DNA of 5,745 nucleotides from Lentisphaeria bacterium UBA1829 (lineage in GTDB: Bacteria; Verrucomicrobiota; Lentisphaeria; Victivallales; UBA1829): assembly GCA_002338895.1 (NCBI GenBank), contig DDJH01000087.1, positions 712 to 6,456 on the forward strand, written 5' to 3'. A program made the position numbers and the translations under genes. Below are positions 1 through 5,250 of the stretch, piece after piece. The notes beneath the pieces were generated by a model that searched no databases, was not told the origin of the DNA, and saw nothing but the letters and a program-made list of their open reading frames with translations. Position 1 is the stretch's first letter. Each line of letters starts with the position of its first letter.

Positions 1-1062
1 GCGGCGGAATCCGATTTTCAGCGCGGTGGACTCCACGACGCCGGAACTCTCATGCCGCAATGTCACCGTCAGCGTATAGCGGTACGGATCCTCCGCGCTC
101 CAGGGGTGGACATCCGGAATCTCCGCATCCAGAAATCCGTACATCCTTGCGGGATCCCGGACATCGTAGTATGCCGCGCCGACTTTCCGGGCGACCTCTG
201 TCGTCTCCTTCCAGACCTCCACCCCCTCGGCGGAGAGCAGACGCAGATCGAAGAACCATCCCTCGTTCGGACGTTTTCTGTTGAACTCCACCGTACCGTC
301 CTCCTTGCGCCGGAAGGATCCTTCCGGACAGCGGAACCCGGCGGTCAGCTCCAGTTTCAGGAGTCCGTTTTTCAACGACGGATCCAGCGTTGCGGCGGCG
401 AAAACATCCTCAATCCGGCTTTGCGGCCGGGAGAGCAGATAGACTCCGCGAACAATTCCCGCATGCCACCACTGATCCTGATCCTCCGTATAAGCCGCAT
501 CGCTGAACTGGATCACGAACACGGCGATCTGGTTCTCCCCCTCCCTGAGCTTGTCCGTGATATCGAATTCGGACGCGCCGCGGGAGTCCTTGCTGAATCC
601 GGCGAGCTCGCCGTTGAGAAACACATAGAACAGGTTTTCCACGCCGTCGAAATGCAGAATTGTTCTCCGTCCGCGCCAGGCATCCGGCAGAGTAAAGGTC
701 CGGCGGTAGACTCCGCTCGGATTCCACTGCTTCGGCACTTCCGGCGGGAACTCCGGGAACGGCATGTTGACATTGGTATAATGCGGATATCCGTATCCCT
801 GCATATCCCAGCATCCCGGAACGGCGATTTCCGCCCAGTCGGCGTCCGGAGTTTCCGGGCGGTATTCCGAGGTCATCCGATCCGGATTTTCAAACCATTT
901 GAAGCGCCAGTTTCCGTTCAGGGAACAGTACCATTTTCCGTGACCGCCCTCCAGCGCCTCCGCCTCCGTGGAGTGCGGAAAAAACACTGCGCGCGGAGCC
1001 AGACGGCCCGCGCCTACCGTTTCCGGCGACTGCCGGAACAATCTGCTGAAATCCTGCATCAT
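1..1062 (-). CDS. Glycoside hydrolase family 2 beta-galactosidase-like enzyme (LacZ type), N-terminal part
   Basis: The reverse strand reads open for 354 codons from ATG at 1062 to the window edge, so the gene is incomplete at its C-terminus. The product resembles the first third of LacZ-type GH2 enzymes, which hydrolyse terminal beta-galactosides or related beta-glycosides and are usually around 1000 residues. Visible signatures are SLNGNWRFKW (47-56), YTNVNMPFP (95-103), NPSGVYRRTF (114-123), the sugar-binding jelly-roll core FDGVENLFYVFLNG (138-151) with KDSRGASEFDI (158-168), and EDQDQWWHAGI (193-203). By comparison with E. coli LacZ, N97 and D196 match the substrate-contacting N102 and D201. 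Residues from about 220 start the immunoglobulin-like second domain. The catalytic barrel and its two glutamates lie outside the window, so activity and exact substrate cannot be judged. No signal peptide is visible, which suggests a cytoplasmic enzyme. A TGA lies in frame just upstream, so the start is ATG 1062 or the adjacent ATG 1059; a GGG-containing purine run (1073-1080) lies 10 nt upstream. Confidence 0.5.
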   Translation of the reverse strand, partial: MMQDFSRLFRQSPETVGAGRLAPRAVFFPHSTEAEALEGGHGKWYCSLNGNWRFKWFENPDRMTSEYRPETPDADWAEIAVPGCWDMQGYGYPHYTNVNMPFPEFPPEVPKQWNPSGVYRRTFTLPDAWRGRRTILHFDGVENLFYVFLNGELAGFSKDSRGASEFDITDKLREGENQIAVFVIQFSDAAYTEDQDQWWHAGIVRGVYLLSRPQSRIEDVFAAATLDPSLKNGLLKLELTAGFRCPEGSFRRKEDGTVEFNRKRPNEGWFFDLRLLSAEGVEVWKETTEVARKVGAAYYDVRDPARMYGFLDAEIPDVHPWSAEDPYRYTLTVTLRHESSGVVESTALKIGFRR

Positions 1063-1124
1063 GACCAATCATCCCTTTTTCATATCCGGCCGCCTGTCTG
1101 CGAGAATGCGGCACATCGGAGAAT

Positions 1125-1153
1125 ACTATACCTCTCCAAAACAGATCCGGCAA
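1125..1153 (-). promoter_or_regulatory. Promoter of the GH2 gene
   Basis: On the reverse strand, TTGCCG (1148-1153) and TATAGT (1125-1130) are separated by exactly 17 bp, a good match to a housekeeping sigma factor promoter. Transcription would begin near 1118 and give a leader of about 55 nt before ATG 1062. The -10 is one of four ACTATAC/GTATAGT copies found in the intergenic DNA of this window. Confidence 0.5.
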
Positions 1154-1168
1154 TCATCCATATCATCC
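1151..1168 (-). repeat. Tandem GGATGAT repeat overlapping the GH2 promoter -35
   Basis: The reverse strand reads GGATGATATGGATGATTG, two copies of GGATGAT at a 9-bp period, directly upstream of and touching the -35 at 1148-1153. A third copy, GGATGATTG, lies at 1066-1074 beside the ribosome binding site of the GH2 gene. The position fits a regulator or operator site, perhaps for the divergent AraC-family protein, but the 9-bp period is not the usual AraC half-site spacing. Confidence 0.5.
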
Positions 1169-1198
1169 GAAATCTTATCTTTTTCAATCATGGAAAGA

Positions 1199-1226
1199 TT
1201 GTTTTTCTTTGAAATAATTGTATATT
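1199..1226 (+). promoter_or_regulatory. Possible promoter of the first AraC-family gene
   Basis: TTGTTT (1199-1204) and TATATT (1221-1226) are 16 bp apart in the most AT-rich stretch of the window. The resulting leader would be about 100 nt. A second candidate is TATACA at 1310-1315, part of an ACTATAC motif, but it has no good -35 and would start the transcript almost on top of the ribosome binding site. The rest of the 1063-1330 gap holds the divergent GH2 promoter and no convincing gene. Confidence 0.5.
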
Positions 1227-1319
1227 TAATCAAGCGGAGACTCCCGAATGAAAAGGAAAAATTGAAGAAATCCTCCCGGGGAAAATGTCGGGAACCCCAA
1301 AAACGGAACTATACAAAAT

Positions 1320-1323
1320 GGAG
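1320..1323 (+). promoter_or_regulatory. Ribosome binding site that decides a TTG start
   Basis: GGAG lies 7 nt before TTG at 1331, an ideal Shine-Dalgarno spacing. A competing in-frame TTG at 1262 has AAGG 5 nt upstream and would add 23 residues. The ATG at 1318 is out of frame and opens only a 19-codon frame that overlaps the gene start. Confidence 0.5.
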
Positions 1324-1330
1324 AAAAGAA

Positions 1331-2188
1331 TTGACGAAAGCAGCCAAAAGCTCCCGGAACTTTGTCCGCGGATTTGATGCCAGTGAGATCGTCTCTCTTC
1401 CCTTCTATGTCTGCTCCGTCGGCCGGAAGGTCCTTCCGGCGAACAGTTACAGCGTGACGGGAGAGATCTGCAACAACTTTGTGGAACTCTGCTGGAGCAC
1501 ATCCGGCATGGGAGAGATTGATTTTTACGGCCGGAAATTCAAACTGGCCCCGGGCGACGTCTTCTACTTCCTTCCGGGCGAGGCGCATGTGATGCGCGGT
1601 CTTTCCGACTGCTGGCACTCCCGGTGGCTCTGTTTTGAAGGACCTCTCGCCGTCGCGGTCTTCATGGCCTACGGCCTGAACCGGGTATCCCCTGCGAACC
1701 ACTTCCCGGACGAGCTGTTCTCCGAACTGGAAGAGAAAATTTACGACCGGGATCCCGTCCGGATCGCGCACCTCTCCGGCATTCTTCTGGAGATCCTCTC
1801 CGAACTTGCCCTCCCGGTCCGCTCAAACACGAAATCACTGTTTGAACAGTGCATCGACTACATCCGCACCAACGATTCCGATCCGCAGCTCTCGGTCAAA
1901 ACACTCTGCGACAAATTCAACATTCCGCAGACCACCCTCACGCGGATGTTTCGACAGAATCACCTTCCCGCCCCCGGAGCCTATATCGCCGGCCAGCGGA
2001 CCATTCATGCCAACAGCCTTCTGAAAGGCTCCGCCCTTCCGGTTGCGGAAATCGCCCGGCGCTGCGGCTTTCAGAATGCCTCCAGCTTCACCCGGTTCAT
2101 CCGCCGCCGGGTCCGGAAAAGTCCCCGTGAAATCCGGGAAGAGCCGCATACGGGGGACTCTTCACCGGAAAACACATCCGGGAAATAA
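1331..2188 (+). CDS. AraC-family transcriptional regulator, divergent from the GH2 gene
   Basis: This 285-residue protein has the classical AraC-family build and length. An N-terminal cupin-like sensor domain (about 10-105) carries the usual pattern: a strand with GMGEIDFYGRKFKLAPGD (59-76), then FYFLPGEAH (78-86). A helical linker follows (about 110-165). The C-terminal DNA-binding domain (about 169-270) has two helix-turn-helix units, around 187-209 and 237-261, the second reading VAEIARRCGFQNASSFTRF. The conserved glycine before the SP of the family signature is absent here (RRRVRKSPREIR), which is unusual but not disabling by itself. A hydrophilic 14-residue tail follows. Such proteins normally bind a sugar and activate nearby catabolic genes, so the divergent GH2 gene is the likely target; that link is an inference. 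The start is taken at TTG 1331 because of the GGAG 7 nt upstream. The open frame continues back to 968, but that extension crosses the promoter region and the GH2 gene on the other strand and is unlikely to be translated. Confidence 0.5.
   Translation: MTKAAKSSRNFVRGFDASEIVSLPFYVCSVGRKVLPANSYSVTGEICNNFVELCWSTSGMGEIDFYGRKFKLAPGDVFYFLPGEAHVMRGLSDCWHSRWLCFEGPLAVAVFMAYGLNRVSPANHFPDELFSELEEKIYDRDPVRIAHLSGILLEILSELALPVRSNTKSLFEQCIDYIRTNDSDPQLSVKTLCDKFNIPQTTLTRMFRQNHLPAPGAYIAGQRTIHANSLLKGSALPVAEIARRCGFQNASSFTRFIRRRVRKSPREIREEPHTGDSSPENTSGK
2165..2181. terminator. Weak hairpin at the convergent gene ends
   Basis: CCGGA (2165-2169) and TCCGG (2177-2181) form a 5-bp stem with a 7-nt loop at the end of the AraC gene, just past the helicase stop as read on the other strand. 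Neither strand has a proper T-run after it. It may help end transcription in both directions, but the evidence is thin. Only 14 bp separate the two stop codons, so any terminator must overlap coding sequence. Confidence 0.5.
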
Positions 2189-2202
2189 AAGGAAAGAATC
2201 CG

Positions 2203-4005
2203 TCAGTCCCGCTTTTTCCGGAAAGTCTTGCGGTCGAAGGGTTTCTTCCGGAAGTTTTTCCGATCGGCCCGATGGGATTCCAGATGACGGTCCCGGAACT
2301 CCGCCCGGCTTTCGATTCGGGATTTTGTCCGGAACTCCCGGCTACCGATGCGACGGGAATCCGGTTTTTCCAGCCGTTTGCGACGGGCGAAACGCCGATC
2401 CCCTTTCCGGAAGAAATCCTCTTCTTCGGGTTCGGCAAGGGAGACTTCGAATGTCTCGTTCCGGCAGGCGTCCACGATCCGTTCCGCCGTCTCCGCATCG
2501 GCATTGACAAAGGTTTCCCGTGCGCAGCAGTCGATCCGTCCAAGACGGGAACTTTTGATCCCGGTCCGTTCGAAAATCAGCTCCAGGATTTCCGAAACGA
2601 ACACGCCGTCTTCTTTCCCGATAGCGAAGCGGATCCGGGCAGAGCCCTTCTTTGCGCCGATCTTTTTTTTCCGTTCCGGCGAAAGATCGCTCCAGCTTTC
2701 CGGAAGGAGTTCCTTCCTGAAACGGATCCGCAACATGGCGGCGACCGCTTCGGCCGGATGGTCGCAGAGAGTCAGAAGTTCCTCCGCGAAACCAAGATAC
2801 GGCGAATGTTCCTGTTCATCAATCACAGTGCGAAGCTGTGTGGCAAAGCGCTGTTTCTTTGCGGCAAGGAGTTGATCGACCGTCGACAGAGCGGCCTTGC
2901 GGATCTCCGCGCCGGCCTCGCGGCGGATCCGTTCGAAACGGCGGGTCTCCCCCGGCGTGACAAACGTGACGGCAATTCCGCGTCGACCGGCCCGCCCCGT
3001 TCGTCCGATCCGGTGGATATACGCCTCCGCACTCTGCGGGATGGAGTAGTTGATCACATGCGTCAGATCGTTCACATCGATTCCGCGCGCGGCGACATCG
3101 GTCGCGATCAGAATACGGAACTTACTTGCTTTGAAGGAGTTAATCACTTTTGTCCGCTGGGTCTGCGCCAGATCTCCATGGAGGGCCGCAACCGAGAATC
3201 CGCGTCCGGCAAGGGCTTCCGCCAGCTCGTCCACATCCGTTTTCGTCTTGCAGAAAACCATGGCATAGATCTCCTCTTCCAGATCGATCAAGCGCGAGAG
3301 CGCCTCCAGCTTGTTCTCTCTTCGAACCTCGTAATAAAGCTGTTCCGTCAGCGGAGCGGTATTCTTTTCCGGGCGAACGCGGAGAATCTCGTAATCCGGC
3401 CGCATGAACTCTTCCGCAATGGTCCGGATCTCCTCCGGCATCGTGGCGGAAAACATCAGCATCCGTTTTTCCGCCGGCGTGGCGGAGAGGATGCGGCGGA
3501 TATCCTCCACGAACCCCATGTCGAGCATCTCGTCGGCTTCATCGAGAATTGCAAAGCGGAGAGCGTCAAGCGAAAGGGCTCCGCGCTCCATCAGGTCGAT
3601 CACGCGCCCGGGCGTTCCGATTGCAATATCAATTCCCTCCTCCAGCTTTTTCAGCTGGATCCCGATAAACTGTCCGCCGTAGAACGCCGCGATGCGGAGC
3701 GGAGAAGCGCCTTTGAGGGAGTTCAGTTCTTCGGCGATCTGAAGCGAGAGTTCCCGGGTCGGAGCCAGGATCAGAGCGCCCGGTCTTCCGTCTCCGCGGG
3801 TGATCGTGTCGATGACGGGGATTCCGAATGCGGCGGTTTTTCCGGTACCGGTCTGCGCCTGTCCGATCACATCCTTTTCCCCTTTGAGCAGCAGCGGGAT
3901 CGTCTGTTTCTGAATCGGCGACGGCTCTTCGAACCCCTTCTGCTGGAGCGCCGCAAGAACGCATTCGGAAATTCCGAGTGCGCGAAATGCTTCAAGATGA
4001 TTCAT
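2203..4005 (-). CDS. deaD: DEAD-box ATP-dependent RNA helicase with DbpA-type RNA-binding domain (DeaD/CsdA type)
   Basis: This 600-residue cytoplasmic protein would unwind structured RNA using ATP, as in ribosome assembly and mRNA turnover, often important in the cold. All core motifs are present: Q motif around 25-32, Walker A AQTGTGKT (50-57), PTREL (82-86), TPGR (131-134), DEAD (155-158), SAT (186-188), HGD (276-278), ATDVAARGID (301-310) and HRIGRTGR (331-338). A linker follows (about 360-454), then a DbpA-type RNA-binding domain (about 455-524, from ARIRFAIGKEDG). The tail (528-600) is rich in Arg, Lys, Phe and Asp and ends with a duplicated DRKxFRKK. E. coli DeaD is 629 residues, so length and order fit DeaD better than the shorter DbpA. 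ATG 4005 is chosen because AAAGG lies 6 nt and AGGAGG 11 nt upstream and the protein then begins as family members do; the frame stays open to 4110 without support. An A8 run (2663-2670, Lys446-448) sits just before the RNA-binding domain. Confidence 0.5.
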   Translation of the reverse strand: MNHLEAFRALGISECVLAALQQKGFEEPSPIQKQTIPLLLKGEKDVIGQAQTGTGKTAAFGIPVIDTITRGDGRPGALILAPTRELSLQIAEELNSLKGASPLRIAAFYGGQFIGIQLKKLEEGIDIAIGTPGRVIDLMERGALSLDALRFAILDEADEMLDMGFVEDIRRILSATPAEKRMLMFSATMPEEIRTIAEEFMRPDYEILRVRPEKNTAPLTEQLYYEVRRENKLEALSRLIDLEEEIYAMVFCKTKTDVDELAEALAGRGFSVAALHGDLAQTQRTKVINSFKASKFRILIATDVAARGIDVNDLTHVINYSIPQSAEAYIHRIGRTGRAGRRGIAVTFVTPGETRRFERIRREAGAEIRKAALSTVDQLLAAKKQRFATQLRTVIDEQEHSPYLGFAEELLTLCDHPAEAVAAMLRIRFRKELLPESWSDLSPERKKKIGAKKGSARIRFAIGKEDGVFVSEILELIFERTGIKSSRLGRIDCCARETFVNADAETAERIVDACRNETFEVSLAEPEEEDFFRKGDRRFARRKRLEKPDSRRIGSREFRTKSRIESRAEFRDRHLESHRADRKNFRKKPFDRKTFRKKRD

Positions 4006-4210
4006 GGATTGCCTTTCCTCCTGCCGTATTTTCTGCTGATCTCGACGCGGTGAAGGAAAGTCAAAGCGATGGACCGCCGCACAAATCACATTCAAACCAG
4101 CGTTCCGCACGGCATGGGACGGAACGGACGCCGCACCGGTTGTGCGGCCGCTTCAGCCGGGAGAGGATCGACTCGTCGCGGATTTTCCGCTGCGATGCGC
4201 TCAATTTCCG
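4006..4210 (-). promoter_or_regulatory. Long structured 5' leader of the helicase mRNA
   Basis: If transcription starts about 7 nt past the -10 at 4217-4222, the helicase mRNA has a leader of roughly 200 nt. Two perfect 7-bp hairpins lie in tandem, three bases apart: GCCGCAC/GTGCGGC (4130-4148, 5-nt loop) and CGTTCCG/CGGAACG (4101-4126, 12-nt loop). Neither is followed by a T-run, so they are not simple terminators. E. coli deaD/csdA is also known to have a long untranslated leader, so control by cold or by the helicase itself is plausible. No known riboswitch was recognised. Confidence 0.5.
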
Positions 4211-4216
4211 GCGGAT

Positions 4217-4222
4217 ACTATA
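4217..4222 (-). promoter_or_regulatory. Probable -10 element of the helicase promoter
   Basis: TATAGT on the reverse strand, inside GTATAGTAT, is identical over nine bases to the -10 region of the GH2 promoter (1123-1131). No good -35 is visible at 16-18 bp (CTGGTA at 17 bp). It lies between the end of the upstream AraC gene (4273) and the helicase start, so the helicase probably has its own promoter even though both genes are on one strand. Confidence 0.5.
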
Positions 4223-4244
4223 CACTCTTTTTCTGAAAATACCA

Positions 4245-4264
4245 GTTTCCGAGCGGAAGGAAAC
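4245..4264 (-). terminator. Candidate terminator hairpin after the second AraC gene
   Basis: On the reverse strand, GTTTCC (4259-4264) pairs with GGAAAC (4245-4250) across an 8-nt loop, 9 bases past the stop codon at 4273. The following TGGTATTTTC is only weakly T-rich, so termination would be partial and some read-through into the helicase gene is possible. Confidence 0.5.
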
Positions 4265-4272
4265 GCCATCCT

Positions 4273-5118
4273 TCATCCGGAAAGGTGTCGCTTTTTCCAT
4301 GCGACAGGCGCATCGCCGCATCGGAGGCGGAACTGTTCCGAAAACGCGGAGCAGTCCGGATAGTTCAGATGGAGCGCCACTTCCGAGACCGGCATTCCTC
4401 CGAGCAGCAGTCGCCGGGCCTCCCGCATCCGGAGCTCCAGCAGAAACTGACGGGGCGAAACGGGGAACAGTTTTTTCCAGTACCGGAAGAACGTCCGGCG
4501 CGACAACCCGTGCTCCCGGATCACCCGATCCAGTTCAATCTTCTCCGCATAGTGACAGCGAAGAAACGATGCAACTCCTTGAATCCGTTCCATATAGAAC
4601 GACTCTACCGTATTGTTTTCCCCCTCTCCGCGCGGTCTCTGCATCATCAGTTCCCGGAGCAGACAGAGCGCATATCCGTCGATCCGGTCGATATACCCGG
4701 GAAGCGACATCTTCTCACAGAGTGCATCCATCTTATGAATCAGTTCCCAGATCTCGTCATTCATTTTCAGCGGCCAGGCGCGGAGATCCAGCGGGAACCC
4801 CTCCTCCTGCAGTCTCCCGCAGAGGGCCCCGTCGTACAACAGCGCAAATGCCACCCGCGGCGCGAACGGCGGCGAGTGAAAATCGCTTTCCGGATATTTC
4901 AGATAGACGTGCGGAAAAGGGATCCTTGTCTCCACACCATCCTGAATATCAACGGAATATGGATCCGTTGACGCGATCCGGACCGCGAACTCGATCACAT
5001 TTCCGCGACGTCCGTTCCAGACTCCCATGGCATTGTCGTAGGAGACCAGAGCGGAAAGCGGCAGCACCCCTTCCAGGGTCCGCGGAAGATCGGAAAGATG
5101 AAGATGATAGTTTCTCAT
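4273..5118 (-). CDS. AraC-family transcriptional regulator, divergent from the gene at 5251
   Basis: This 281-residue protein has an N-terminal sensor region (about 1-165) that is diverged from the cupin of the other AraC protein in this window but has the size and strand-rich character of one. The C-terminal DNA-binding domain (about 175-276) is clear: the first helix-turn-helix (about 195-216) contains REHGLSRRTFFRYWKKLF, and the second (about 243-264) contains VSEVALHLNYPDCSAFSEQF, followed by RLRCGDAPVAWKK, which stands for the family's GxSPxxYR element. It is probably a sugar- or glycan-responsive activator in the cytoplasm, most likely of the divergent gene at 5251; the 21-bp direct repeat between them supports this. 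ATG 5118 is the only good start; an upstream TAA closes the frame. No Shine-Dalgarno precedes it (the bases before ATG are TTCTCTCCT), so translation may begin on a leaderless mRNA. The sequence shows no relation to the first AraC protein beyond the family fold, so a recent duplication is unlikely. Confidence 0.5.
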   Translation of the reverse strand: MRNYHLHLSDLPRTLEGVLPLSALVSYDNAMGVWNGRRGNVIEFAVRIASTDPYSVDIQDGVETRIPFPHVYLKYPESDFHSPPFAPRVAFALLYDGALCGRLQEEGFPLDLRAWPLKMNDEIWELIHKMDALCEKMSLPGYIDRIDGYALCLLRELMMQRPRGEGENNTVESFYMERIQGVASFLRCHYAEKIELDRVIREHGLSRRTFFRYWKKLFPVSPRQFLLELRMREARRLLLGGMPVSEVALHLNYPDCSAFSEQFRLRCGDAPVAWKKRHLSG

Positions 5119-5125
5119 AGGAGAG

Positions 5126-5153
5126 AAGGTATCACTTTTTTCCCCGTTTTCAA
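5126..5153 (-). promoter_or_regulatory. Possible promoter of the second AraC gene, perhaps leaderless
   Basis: On the reverse strand, TTGAAA (5148-5153) and TACCTT (5126-5131) are 16 bp apart. The -35 is good and the -10 is moderate. Transcription would begin about 7 nt past the -10, close to the A of the ATG at 5118, which would explain the missing ribosome binding site. Confidence 0.5.
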
Positions 5154-5159
5154 GTTATT

Positions 5160-5187
5160 TGGCACATTTTCCATGATTTATGGCACA
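5160..5187 (+). promoter_or_regulatory. Direct-repeat operator, TGGCACA twice at 21-bp spacing
   Basis: TGGCACA occurs at 5160-5166 and 5181-5187, exactly 21 bp apart, so both copies face the same side of the helix. The bases before each copy are AT-rich and match at alternate positions. AraC-family activators bind adjacent direct half-sites, and E. coli AraC uses a 21-bp repeat at araI. The second copy ends shortly before the expected -35 (about 5195-5200) of the plus-strand promoter, the position for an activator touching RNA polymerase. It also lies just upstream of the regulator's own -35, so autoregulation is possible. Confidence 0.5.
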
Positions 5188-5217
5188 AACAGACGAGCGA
5201 AGCGGCCCGTTCCGGAC

Positions 5218-5223
5218 TATACT
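5218..5223 (+). promoter_or_regulatory. -10 element of the promoter for the gene at 5251
   Basis: TATACT matches the -10 consensus at five of six bases. No recognisable -35 lies at 16-18 bp upstream (GAGCGA at 17 bp), which fits a promoter that depends on an activator bound at the TGGCACA repeat. The leader would be about 20 nt. Confidence 0.5.
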
Positions 5224-5250
5224 ATTTCCGGAAACAAAAGGAGGTTTTCC

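Noticed and set aside
52..1212. A 386-codon open frame on the plus strand opposite the GH2 gene
   Set aside because: The minus strand has clear LacZ motifs; the plus frame lacks a ribosome binding site and runs through the promoter region.
1422..1440. A 19-bp palindrome, GCCGGAAGG around a central T, as an operator
   Set aside because: It lies inside the AraC coding region and arises from ordinary codons built on the common CCGGAA/TTCCGG words.
2245..2259. CTTCCGGAAG followed by T5 as a terminator
   Set aside because: It has no room for a loop and lies within the helicase tail coding sequence, so it is better explained by Arg/Lys/Phe codons.
2272..4053. A 593-codon open frame on the plus strand opposite the helicase
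   Set aside because: The helicase has every family motif in the other strand; the antisense frame shows no recognisable domain and is explained by codon bias in GC-rich DNA.
4061..4321. An 86-codon minus-strand frame between the second AraC gene and the helicase as a real gene
   Set aside because: It overlaps the AraC 3' end and the probable helicase promoter and has no convincing ribosome binding site; only a short stretch resembles a known family.
3978..5120. A 380-codon plus-strand frame opposite the second AraC gene
   Set aside because: It covers the helicase leader and the AraC gene in antisense and has low-complexity Arg/Ser/Pro composition with no domain.
5160..5197. TGGCAC twice, the -24 half of a sigma-54 promoter
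   Set aside because: Neither copy is followed at the right distance by the TTGC of the -12 element, and the regulators are AraC type rather than sigma-54 activators.
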